Source: an uncultured Actinomycetes bacterium | GTDB lineage: Bacteria > Actinomycetota > Actinomycetes > Nanopelagicales > Nanopelagicaceae | Reading direction: 5' to 3' | Length of the DNA stretch: 8,486 nt | NCBI GenBank assembly: GCA_903852955.1 | Contig: CAINSH010000039.1 | Location: forward strand, 1-8,486 | Shown here: positions 1 through 6,685 of the stretch, one piece after another | Layout: each line of letters begins with the position of its first letter | Numbering within the stretch: the first letter of the stretch is position 1 | The notes under the pieces: generated by a model | Seen by the model: the letters and a program-made list of their open reading frames with translations, nothing else | What the model was told of the DNA's origin: nothing | Database searches by the model: none | Program-made: the position numbers and the translations under genes

Positions 1-861
1 GATAATTCAGAAGATGAAACCTTGGAATTATTAAAGCAGCATTGTTCGGGTCTCAGTAATTTTAAAGTTCTATCCGGTAGCGAACTGCCTTCAGGATGGA
101 TTGGCAAAGTTTGGGCTTTGCATCAACTTTTGCAAGCGTCAGATGGTGAAATTGTGGTTTCCATCGATGCTGACGTTCGACTTGCACCTGATGCAATAAA
201 TCGCGCAGTAACTTTGCTCAAAGATTCTGGATTAGATTTTGTCTCTCCTTATCCCAAGCAAATTGCGCTGAGTTGGTCTGAAAAATTAATTCAGCCACTT
301 TTGCAATGGTCTTGGATGGCAACGGTTTTATTACGATTGGCTGAGAAAACATCGCAGCAATCCATGGTTGTGGCTAATGGTCAATTTTTCGTTGTAACCC
401 GTAATGCGCTGGATAAAGTTGGTGGGTATGAAAGCGTTAAAAGCGATGTTCTAGATGATGTTTTCTTAGGGCGAAAATTAGTTAAGAGTGGGGCGCACGG
501 CTGTGTAGCAAATGGCGCCTCCATTGCAACAACTCATATGTATTCATCATGGAATGAAATCAAGGCCGGTTACGGTAAATCACTTTCTAAGGCGTTTGGC
601 TCAATTTTTGGCAGCGTTATTGCTATCGCATTTATTTTCCTTACAGGTGTGGCGCCACTTATAGCTGGAATCACAGGATCACATGTTGGTTGGTATGCAC
701 TTGGTGCAGTTACTCTTACACGCACAATGAGTTCGATTAAATCTGGTGGAAGTGGATTAGATGCACTCTTGCATCCGATTTCATCATCGCTTCTTATCTA
801 TTTGATTATTTACTCATGGTTCGTACGCGGTGAAGTACAGTGGAAAGGTCGCACACTATGA
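1..861 (+). CDS. Family 2 glycosyltransferase, carotenoid-type, 5' end outside window
   Basis: This is probably a membrane-associated transferase that adds a sugar to a hydroxylated or carboxylated carotenoid. The open frame runs from base 1 without an in-window start. Its first codons read DNSEDET, the end of the GT-A nucleotide-binding motif, so the true start lies to the left. Counting from base 1, GWIGKVWA (about 32-39) is the motif typical of the CrtQ/CruC/CruG/HpnB-like branch, DAD (56-58, bases 166-174) is the metal-binding DxD, ANGQFFV (about 126-132) is the acceptor-side segment, and the DD of VLDDVFLG (about 152-153) is the usual catalytic acidic pair. The C-terminus has about three hydrophobic helices (roughly 200-275), as in membrane-bound members. 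It overlaps the next gene by ATGA, so the two are probably translated together. The family call is firm. The carotenoid substrate is inferred from the motif and neighbours; a hopanoid-type acceptor is the main alternative. Confidence 0.85.
   Translation, partial: DNSEDETLELLKQHCSGLSNFKVLSGSELPSGWIGKVWALHQLLQASDGEIVVSIDADVRLAPDAINRAVTLLKDSGLDFVSPYPKQIALSWSEKLIQPLLQWSWMATVLLRLAEKTSQQSMVVANGQFFVVTRNALDKVGGYESVKSDVLDDVFLGRKLVKSGAHGCVANGASIATTHMYSSWNEIKAGYGKSLSKAFGSIFGSVIAIAFIFLTGVAPLIAGITGSHVGWYALGAVTLTRTMSSIKSGGSGLDALLHPISSSLLIYLIIYSWFVRGEVQWKGRTL
842..848 (+). promoter_or_regulatory. Shine-Dalgarno sequence setting the crtD-like start
   Basis: GGAAAGG lies 9 bases before ATG 858. It supports that ATG over the in-frame GTG at 840, which would place the ribosome-binding site inside the gene. 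The ATG also overlaps the upstream stop codon as ATGA (858-861). Confidence 0.8.
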
Positions 862-2387
862 CTGCTGCGCCTTTAAAAATCGTAGTAATTGGTGCGGGTA
901 TGGGCGGAATGATGTCTGCAGCCCGACTTGCTAAGGCCGGTCATGACGTCAGCCTCTATGAAGCTTCAGATCGCACAGGTGGCAAGTTGCACACCGAATG
1001 GATTGGAAGGGTTGCCTTTGATACAGGTCCTTCGCTTTTGACCTTGCCGGCCGTATATAAAGATTTCTTTGCACGTACAGGAAAACATCTTGGACTCTTA
1101 TGTGAAATTAAAGCTGTAGACCCATCTTTTGATTACCGATTCACCGATGGAACTTCCGTAAAGTTTGCCAATTTATCGCGCCATCAAACGCTTAATAATT
1201 TAAAAGCAGCTTACGGCCAAGAAGTTGCTGCCCAGTGGGATCAAATGATGCGACGTGCGGAAAAAATGTGGGACGTTTCGCGCGAGCCTTTTATTGAAAA
1301 CGAGCTAAGATCCGTGTTCTCGCTTTTAAAACGTTTCTCCTTACTCCGAGATCTTAAAGTAATTGCACCATGGAAATCGCTGCGTCAGTTGGCCGAAGAG
1401 TCGATGCCCGATAAACATCTACGATTCATTCTTGATCGCTATGCCACTTACAGTGGCTCTGATCCACGTAAAGCTCCTGCAGTTTTAGCATCAATTGCCT
1501 TCGTTGAAGAAAGCTTTGGCGCATGGCACATATCGGGCGGCCTCGGAGTTTTGGCGAAATTAGTTCATGAACGCGCAGAGAAAACTGGAGTTAAATTTCA
1601 TTTAAACTCCCCCGTCCAAAAGATTAATGTACATAGAGGCAAAACGACGGGCATAACGTTAGAAACTGGTGAGGAAATTTTGGCTGATGCCGTTGTTGCC
1701 AACGCAGATGCATCACTTATTTACAACCACTTAATAGCTAAAAAGATTCGAAAACTTAAGAAAGTACGAAAAAATCTCGCTAAAGCCGATCCATCTCTTG
1801 CTGGATTTTCGCTCCTACTTGCGATGCGCAAAGATGAAACTGAGCCATTGAGCCATCACACAGTGCTTTTTCCAACTGACTATGACGGTGAATTTGACGC
1901 TATTTTCAATGAGAAAAAGCCTGTCACAAATCCGACCATCTATATTTGCGCGCCTCATGATGCGGCAATGAGCAATGATGAAAATCTTGAGAGCTGGTTT
2001 GTCTTAGTTAATGCACCAGCACATGGTCCTAATTCCTTTGATTGGAACAATCAAGAATTTGCTCATGACTATGCCAACAGCATTATTGATCAGATAGAGT
2101 CACGTGGAATTCCGGTGCGATCACGTTTGGAATCTCTCACTATAAGAACACCTGCCGATTTAGAAAATGCTGTTCGCGCACCTGGTGGATCCATTTATGG
2201 AACCTCGAGTAATGGGGCGCGTGCAGCTTTCATGCGCGCTAAGAATCGTTCACCGATTAAAGGTTTGTATTGCGTTGGAGGATCTGCTCACCCTGGTGGC
2301 GGATTACCTTTAGTTGGATTGAGTGCCGAAATGGTTGCTAATGCAATTGGGAACGTGCATAACGCAAAACCATTAAGAAACCACTAA
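858..2387 (+). CDS. crtD: CrtD-like carotenoid desaturase (CrtI/phytoene-dehydrogenase family)
   Basis: FAD-dependent amine-oxidase-fold enzyme of 509 residues, a normal length for the CrtI/CrtD/CrtN family. The N-terminus carries the dinucleotide-binding fold (GAGMGG, residues 12-17, with acidic E35 at the end of the second strand) and RTGGK (39-43). The C-terminus carries GGSAHPGGGLPLV (474-486), the FAD-contacting motif. The GGS-HPGGG-PL form is what I associate with CrtD-type 3',4'-desaturases, whereas phytoene desaturases usually have GAGTHPG-G-P. The second family member here, at 4064, fits phytoene desaturase better, so this one probably acts later by adding a double bond next to a hydroxylated or uncyclised end. 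It is coupled to the glycosyltransferase upstream, and its last 50 bases overlap the convergent gene at 2338-2964. The family call is near certain; the exact reaction is an inference. An oxygenase-like member (CrtO/CrtP type) is possible. Confidence 0.8.
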   Translation: MTAAPLKIVVIGAGMGGMMSAARLAKAGHDVSLYEASDRTGGKLHTEWIGRVAFDTGPSLLTLPAVYKDFFARTGKHLGLLCEIKAVDPSFDYRFTDGTSVKFANLSRHQTLNNLKAAYGQEVAAQWDQMMRRAEKMWDVSREPFIENELRSVFSLLKRFSLLRDLKVIAPWKSLRQLAEESMPDKHLRFILDRYATYSGSDPRKAPAVLASIAFVEESFGAWHISGGLGVLAKLVHERAEKTGVKFHLNSPVQKINVHRGKTTGITLETGEEILADAVVANADASLIYNHLIAKKIRKLKKVRKNLAKADPSLAGFSLLLAMRKDETEPLSHHTVLFPTDYDGEFDAIFNEKKPVTNPTIYICAPHDAAMSNDENLESWFVLVNAPAHGPNSFDWNNQEFAHDYANSIIDQIESRGIPVRSRLESLTIRTPADLENAVRAPGGSIYGTSSNGARAAFMRAKNRSPIKGLYCVGGSAHPGGGLPLVGLSAEMVANAIGNVHNAKPLRNH

Positions 2388-2964
2388 TCTGTAAAATTAA
2401 AAACCCAAGAGATAGAGCAAATACTCCAGGCAAATTTAACTGCCACATAATTAATGTAATAAAAAGAAAACTTGCCCGTATAGGTCTTTCGGCTGGAGTA
2501 ACTACTCCGATATTTGTTATTCCGAGTGAAACTAACTTTGCGCGTGCATATTCTTGAAACGAAGCAACGCACCACAGGGAAATCACTAACCATGCGGGAA
2601 CTCCAATGACATAAAGCGCATAAAGCCAAAATGCTTCACTTACACGGTCAACTACTGAATCCAAAACTGCGCCCCACGCACTTTCACGTTGCTGGAAAAT
2701 TGCAACGCTTCCATCAATACCATCACAAAAAAGTGAAAAGACTAGAAATACAACAGCCCACCATGTAGATGCGGTTAATGCCGTTGCAATCGCGCTAATT
2801 AATCCAAAGAAAGTCAGAACATTGGGGCTTATTCGAAGCAACGTTGCAATCAACCCAAAACGATAGGAAATTCGTAGCCACCATGCGACTACTCCCGTGA
2901 CCGGGGCGTCGTTGTGCAGCGAACTCCACCGGGAGTTGAAATCTTCTAAAGTGCGGACTACCAC
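2338..2964 (-). CDS. CDP-alcohol phosphatidyltransferase family membrane protein with altered motif
   Basis: Integral membrane protein of 208 residues. The family signature D-x2-D-G-x2-A-R-x8-G-x3-D-x3-D is present as D81, D84, G85, A88, G98, D102 and D106, so all four metal-binding aspartates are kept. The normally conserved arginine after A88 is isoleucine (I89). Several hydrophobic helices surround the motif (about 48-80, 109-135, 163-205). Family members transfer a phospho-alcohol from or to a CDP-linked lipid, for example phosphatidylglycerophosphate or phosphatidylinositol phosphate synthases; the substrate cannot be read here. The start is GTG at 2964-2962, six bases after a TANNNT box on this strand and with no Shine-Dalgarno, which suggests a leaderless mRNA. 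It diverges from crtE with 22 bases between start codons and overlaps the crtD-like gene tail to tail by 50 bases. A carotenoid role is suggested only by position. Confidence 0.82.
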   Translation of the reverse strand: MVVRTLEDFNSRWSSLHNDAPVTGVVAWWLRISYRFGLIATLLRISPNVLTFFGLISAIATALTASTWWAVVFLVFSLFCDGIDGSVAIFQQRESAWGAVLDSVVDRVSEAFWLYALYVIGVPAWLVISLWCVASFQEYARAKLVSLGITNIGVVTPAERPIRASFLFITLIMWQLNLPGVFALSLGFLILQISGFLMVLRYARSQLH

Positions 2965-2970
2965 TATGTG

Positions 2971-2976
2971 AGGGTA
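2971..2976 (-). promoter_or_regulatory. Putative -10 box for the CDP-alcohol phosphatidyltransferase gene
   Basis: Read on the minus strand this is TACCCT, a TANNNT hexamer followed by six bases (CACATA) and then the GTG start. That spacing puts the transcription start on the start codon itself, as in actinobacterial leaderless mRNAs. No convincing -35 box is visible. It shares the TA at 2975-2976 with the crtE box. Confidence 0.5.
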
Positions 2977-2980
2977 CCGT
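2975..2980 (+). promoter_or_regulatory. Putative -10 box for the crtE-crtI-crtB operon
   Basis: TACCGT is followed by six bases (TACGCC) and the crtE GTG start at 2987, which predicts a leaderless transcript. No Shine-Dalgarno sequence precedes crtE, which agrees. A -35 box is not evident; GGACTA at 2955-2960 is a weak candidate only if an alternative sigma factor reads the adjacent CGTT (2978-2981). Confidence 0.5.
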
Positions 2981-2986
2981 TACGCC

Positions 2987-4063
2987 GTGAGTTCAGAGAA
3001 TCAAAGCCGTCTTGTTTCGGTGCGCCATGAGGTTGAGGAAGAACTTCGCGCTTTTCTCACTCGTCAAAGCCACTATCTGAACCAAATCTCATCGGATTTA
3101 ACTCCTGTATCAACGGCCATTACTTCTTTTCTGCTCGATAGTGGAAAAAGGTTGCGCCCACTGTTTGCTTTTGCAGGGTTTGCAAGTGGCAAAGGTGTAT
3201 TAGATAAAGCTTCTACGTGCGCAATGGCATCACTTGAACTCCTGCAAGCATGTGCACTCATTCACGATGATCTAATGGATGGATCAGATACCCGAAGAGG
3301 CAAGCCATCAATCCACCGCCATTTTGAAACCTTACATATACAAGATGAGCTCGAAGGGTTTGCTCCGCAATATGGCTTATCGGCTGCGGTCCTGCTTGGA
3401 GATTTGTCGCTTGTTTGGGCAGATCAAATGTTGAACTCTGCCGGACTAACAGCTAAGCAGCTTCTAGATGTCGTGCCCATCTATGACGAGATGCGAGTTG
3501 AGTTAATGGCTGGGCAGTTCTTAGACATTCACGAACAAACTCAAAAGCACACAGATCTCGATCGCTCAATGAAAATTGCTAGATACAAATCTGGAAAGTA
3601 CACAATTGAACGCCCACTGCACATGGGTGCTGCGCTGTCTTCTCATTCAACGCCAGAGTTGATGCATGCTTTATCTGAGTACGGACTTCCACTAGGGGAA
3701 GCTTTCCAATTCCGCGATGACCTTCTAGGTGTTTTCGGAGATCCGACATTAACTGGAAAACCTGCGGGAGATGATTTGCGAGAAGGAAAACGCACAGCCT
3801 TAATTGCAATGACCGATGCCCGTTGTACCGAAGCGATGCGTGAAGAAAGCCGTAAGTACTTCGGGAAAAATGATATTGATGACAAAGGAATCGCAATCTT
3901 GCAAGACATGATTATCTCAACCGGTGCAAAAGAAGAGCTTGAAACCATGATTGATGACCTGACAGGACGCGCAATGAAAGCAATTGAAAATCCAGCTATT
4001 GACGATGGTGCACGAACATTCCTTACAGAGTTAGCACTAATAGCAACAAAACGGAGTAAGTAA
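2987..4063 (+). CDS. crtE: Geranylgeranyl diphosphate synthase (polyprenyl synthase)
   Basis: Soluble trans-prenyltransferase of 358 residues that extends allylic diphosphates with isopentenyl diphosphate; here it most likely supplies C20 GGPP for phytoene synthesis. Visible motifs are GKRLRP (53-58, diphosphate binding), the first aspartate-rich motif DDLMD (94-98) followed by RRGKP (103-107), and the second, FRDDLLGVFGD (242-252), followed by GKPAGDDL and a GKRT segment (about 258-270). The residues four and five positions before the first motif are small (A90, C89). That fits a product longer than C15, though chain length cannot be proved from this. The GTG start at 2987 has no Shine-Dalgarno sequence but lies six bases behind a -10-like box, so it is probably leaderless. 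It is the first gene of an operon with crtI, whose ATG directly follows this stop codon. It could also feed quinone or other prenyl lipids. Confidence 0.93.
   Translation: MSSENQSRLVSVRHEVEEELRAFLTRQSHYLNQISSDLTPVSTAITSFLLDSGKRLRPLFAFAGFASGKGVLDKASTCAMASLELLQACALIHDDLMDGSDTRRGKPSIHRHFETLHIQDELEGFAPQYGLSAAVLLGDLSLVWADQMLNSAGLTAKQLLDVVPIYDEMRVELMAGQFLDIHEQTQKHTDLDRSMKIARYKSGKYTIERPLHMGAALSSHSTPELMHALSEYGLPLGEAFQFRDDLLGVFGDPTLTGKPAGDDLREGKRTALIAMTDARCTEAMREESRKYFGKNDIDDKGIAILQDMIISTGAKEELETMIDDLTGRAMKAIENPAIDDGARTFLTELALIATKRSK
4053..4056 (+). promoter_or_regulatory. Shine-Dalgarno for crtI inside the end of crtE
   Basis: GGAG lies seven bases before ATG 4064, within the last codons of crtE. 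The crtE stop (TAA 4061-4063) abuts the crtI ATG, so translation is probably coupled. Confidence 0.7.
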
Positions 4064-5548
4064 ATGGTTGCACGTGTAAAAGGCCCAACCGATCATGTTG
4101 TTATTGTTGGCGCAGGCCTTGCAGGATTAAGTGCAGCCCTGCGTCTTGCCGGCGCGGGCCGAAAAGTTACCGTCCTTGAACGTGAAAGCGTTCCCGGAGG
4201 TCGAAATGGCCTTCTTAATAAAGACGGCTACTCATTTGATACTGGTCCAACAGTTTTAACTATGCCTTCTCTCATTAACGATGCATTTAACTGCGTTGGT
4301 GAAGATATGAAGGATTGGTTAGAGCTAACTCCACTCACGCCTTTGTACCGTGCTTTTTACGCCGATGGCTCGCAATTAGATGTTCATTCAGATACCGCTG
4401 AAATGGAAGCAGAGATTGCCCAACACATAAGTGGCGCCGAAGCTGCCGGTTATCGTAAGTATGTAGATTTTGTGACTAAGTTATATAAGTATGAAATGAA
4501 TGACTTTATTGATCGCAATATTGACAGCCCATTTAATCTTCTTACTCCTAACTTAGCTCGACTAATTGCACTCGGTGGTTTCCGCAAGCTTTCACCTAAA
4601 GTCAATCAATTTATGAAAGATCCACGTTTGCAAAAGGTTTACTCATTTCAGGCCATGTATGCAGGCGTAAGTCCACAGCAGGCACTTGCAATCTATGCAG
4701 TTATTGCTTACATGGATTCAGTTAATGGAGTTTTCTTTCCAAAGGGTGGAATGCACGCAGTTCCACGAGCTTTAGCCGCAGCTGCCCAAAAACACGGAGT
4801 GGTCTTTAAATACAACACAACCGTGTCACAAGTAGAAGTAACAAATGGTCGAGCTAAGGCTGTTATTACCGAAGCTGGAGAGCGTTACGAGTGCGATGCA
4901 GTAATTCTTAATCCAGATCTACCCGTTGCCTACCGCGATTTATTAGGCAAAACGCCATTATCTGTAAAGCGCTTAAAGTACTCACCTTCTTGCGTGACGC
5001 TACTAATTGGTTCAAATAAAAAATATGACCACACCGCTCACCATAATATTCACTTTGGTCATTCATGGGATGGTGTTTTTGATGAGTTAATCAACCAAAA
5101 GAAGTTAATGAGTGATCCCAGCATTCTTGTAACCGTTCCAACACATGATGATCCAGAACTTGCCCCACCTGGCAAAAACTCTTATTACGTTCTATTTCCG
5201 ACGCCAAACTTAGATGCAGATATCGACTGGACTAGACAGGCCAAGCCATATCGCGATCAGATGATCAAAACCATTGAAGCGCGTGGTTATGAAGGTTTCG
5301 GCGATTCGATTGAAACCGAAGTTGTCACTACTCCCCTAGATTGGAAAAATCAGGGAATGGAAATGGGTGCACCTTTTGCTAGTGCACATACTTTTTTTCA
5401 GACAGGTCCGTTTAGACCACGAAATATGGCACAAGGAGTTGAAAACGTTGTATTTGCAGGATCTGGAACTCAGCCTGGTGTCGGAGTACCTATGGTTCTT
5501 ATTTCAGGTCGACTTGCAGCCGAACGCATTGTGGGACCAGTTAAGTAA
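4064..5548 (+). CDS. crtI: Phytoene desaturase
   Basis: FAD-dependent desaturase of 494 residues, the usual length for bacterial CrtI, which converts phytoene stepwise to lycopene at the membrane. The N-terminus has the dinucleotide-binding motif GAGLAG (16-21), acidic E39, PGGRNG (44-49) and the strongly conserved FDTGPTVLTMP (58-68). The C-terminus has GSGTQPGVGVPMVL (466-479); most CrtI proteins have THPG where this has TQPG, a minor departure. It sits between crtE and crtB, the classical place for the main desaturase, which is why I assign phytoene desaturation to it and a later step to the other family member at 858. The stop codon abuts the crtB ATG. The number of desaturation steps (neurosporene, lycopene or didehydrolycopene) cannot be read from sequence. 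Confidence 0.93.
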   Translation: MVARVKGPTDHVVIVGAGLAGLSAALRLAGAGRKVTVLERESVPGGRNGLLNKDGYSFDTGPTVLTMPSLINDAFNCVGEDMKDWLELTPLTPLYRAFYADGSQLDVHSDTAEMEAEIAQHISGAEAAGYRKYVDFVTKLYKYEMNDFIDRNIDSPFNLLTPNLARLIALGGFRKLSPKVNQFMKDPRLQKVYSFQAMYAGVSPQQALAIYAVIAYMDSVNGVFFPKGGMHAVPRALAAAAQKHGVVFKYNTTVSQVEVTNGRAKAVITEAGERYECDAVILNPDLPVAYRDLLGKTPLSVKRLKYSPSCVTLLIGSNKKYDHTAHHNIHFGHSWDGVFDELINQKKLMSDPSILVTVPTHDDPELAPPGKNSYYVLFPTPNLDADIDWTRQAKPYRDQMIKTIEARGYEGFGDSIETEVVTTPLDWKNQGMEMGAPFASAHTFFQTGPFRPRNMAQGVENVVFAGSGTQPGVGVPMVLISGRLAAERIVGPVK

Positions 5549-6421
5549 ATGGATCAACTGCAAGCTTCCTACGCTGAGTGCAAGAGATTAAACGCACTTC
5601 ACGGCAAAACGTATTACTTGGCAACTTTATTGTTACCAAAATCGAAAAGACCTTACGTGCATGCCCTTTATGGTTTTGCCAGGTACGCCGATGAAATCGT
5701 GGATGATCTTGAATCAACGTTAACCGTACAGGAAAAATCAGATGCATTAGGCACCTGGGGTGAAAAAATATTGCAGGGTCTAAAATCTGGAAAAAGTGAT
5801 GATGCAATAGGTCGCGCACTTATTGACACAGTCAACCGTTTTGAAATTCCGCACGAGCATTTTGAAGCTTTTTTGCATTCAATGACAATGGATTTAACTG
5901 TTCAGGAGTATCAAAGCTATGAAGACTTACTTGAATACGTTTATGGATCTGCTGCAGTAATTGGTCTTGAAATGGTGCCCGTGCTTGGCGCCCTTGAAGA
6001 AGGTGCCTATGAGTGTGCCAAGAAATTAGGCATTGCCTTTCAATTAGCTAACTTTATTCGAGACGTTGGTGAGGATTTAGATAGAGGGCGTATTTACCTT
6101 CCTATCTCAGAACTTGCCGAACATGGAGTTACTCGTGAAATGTTAGAAGCGCGAGTTTTAACTCCGGAAATTATCAGTGCCCTCAAGTTCCAAATTGCCC
6201 GTGTTCGTCAGTTACAAAAAGAGGCTGAACCTGGAATCGCAATGCTTTCACCCAAGAGCCGTCCGTGCATACAGGCTGCAAGTGAACTTTATTGTGGAAT
6301 CGTGGATGAGGTAGAGAAAATCGGCTACGACGTTTTTGCTAAGCGAGCTAAAACTTCAACCGCCCGCCGATTGCGAGCATTTATTACCGCTTATCTAAAG
6401 CGCCTAACCGTATCCAATTAG
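5549..6421 (+). CDS. crtB: Phytoene synthase
   Basis: Squalene/phytoene synthase family enzyme of 290 residues, typical for CrtB. It condenses two GGPP molecules head to head to 15-cis-phytoene, the first committed carotenoid step. Both aspartate-rich diphosphate/Mg motifs are intact: DEIVDD within residues 48-53 (D48 and D52) and NFIRDVGEDLDRGRIYLP (168-185, D172 and D176). GSAAVIG (133-139) is also characteristic. The ATG at 5549 directly follows the crtI TAA. The only purine-rich stretch upstream (GGGA near 5532-5535) is too far away to be a good Shine-Dalgarno, so initiation probably depends on ribosomes terminating on crtI. The last 38 bases overlap the convergent crtYd. Squalene synthase-like homologues exist, but the crt operon makes phytoene synthase by far the best call. 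Confidence 0.95.
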   Translation: MDQLQASYAECKRLNALHGKTYYLATLLLPKSKRPYVHALYGFARYADEIVDDLESTLTVQEKSDALGTWGEKILQGLKSGKSDDAIGRALIDTVNRFEIPHEHFEAFLHSMTMDLTVQEYQSYEDLLEYVYGSAAVIGLEMVPVLGALEEGAYECAKKLGIAFQLANFIRDVGEDLDRGRIYLPISELAEHGVTREMLEARVLTPEIISALKFQIARVRQLQKEAEPGIAMLSPKSRPCIQAASELYCGIVDEVEKIGYDVFAKRAKTSTARRLRAFITAYLKRLTVSN

Positions 6422-6683
6422 ATAAAACCCCTAGAACAAGTGCAAAGCCAAAGAAAAGATCTTCAACTGGCGCTGACGCAATTCGCAAACCGATAATCGC
6501 ATCGGGGCTATACATCACTATATTTCTTGAAGTCAGCCACCAATTAGTTAATAGCTGAAATGAAACTATAATTGCGTACGAAGTCCAAAATACTTTGCGT
6601 TTAAGTAACTGCGTATTGAAAAGATATAAATCAAAAGTAATTGCAATTACTACTGCCACCAAGGCAATCTGCGTATACGTCAT
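6384..6683 (-). CDS. crtYd: Lycopene cyclase subunit CrtYd
   Basis: Small membrane protein of 99 residues with about three hydrophobic segments (roughly 5-22, 32-50 and 73-92). PVEDLFFGF (72-80) matches the conserved acidic P-x-E-[DE]-x-x-F-F motif of the heterodimeric/fungal-type lycopene cyclase domain family. In actinobacteria CrtYc and CrtYd act together to close the ends of lycopene, giving beta, epsilon or gamma rings depending on species and partners. The ATG (6683-6681) lies two bases after the stop of crtYc, so the pair is surely co-expressed. The 3' end overlaps the end of crtB by 38 bases on the other strand. Assignment as the d subunit rests on its position after the more CrtYc-like protein and on the PVED form. 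Ring type cannot be determined. Confidence 0.88.
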   Translation of the reverse strand: MTYTQIALVAVVIAITFDLYLFNTQLLKRKVFWTSYAIIVSFQLLTNWWLTSRNIVMYSPDAIIGLRIASAPVEDLFFGFALVLGVLSNWIRLGALDKR

Positions 6684-6685
6684 CG

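Larger units (their letters stand above)
2968..2983. repeat. Imperfect 16-bp dyad between divergent starts
   Basis: GTGAGGGTACCGTTAC matches its own reverse complement at 12 of 16 positions, centred on the GGTACC core. It lies entirely between the two divergent start codons and covers both proposed -10 boxes. It may be a repressor operator, or it may simply reflect back-to-back -10 elements. Confidence 0.5.

Noticed and set aside
840..857. GTG start at 840 for the crtD-like gene
   Set aside because: The Shine-Dalgarno GGAAAGG (842-848) would fall inside the gene; ATG 858 with the ATGA overlap is better placed.
22..861. A start codon (TTG) at 22 for the glycosyltransferase
   Set aside because: The same frame is open back to base 1 and encodes the end of the GT-A DDxSxDxT motif, so the gene begins outside the window.
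2384..2629. 81-residue minus-strand frame inside the CDP-alcohol phosphatidyltransferase gene
   Set aside because: It is an alternate frame of the same strand; the membrane helices and CDP-alcohol motif lie in the 2338-2964 frame.
3579..3948. Two minus-strand open frames opposite crtE
   Set aside because: They are antisense shadows of conserved prenyl synthase codons, including the second aspartate-rich motif.
5367..5398. Terminator-like structure within crtI (GTGCAC, nine-base loop, GTGCAC, then seven Ts)
   Set aside because: The stem is only six pairs, four bases separate it from the T run, and it lies inside a well-conserved coding region with crtB downstream. The T7 run reads as ACT TTT TTT in the intact frame, so there is no sign of frameshifting.
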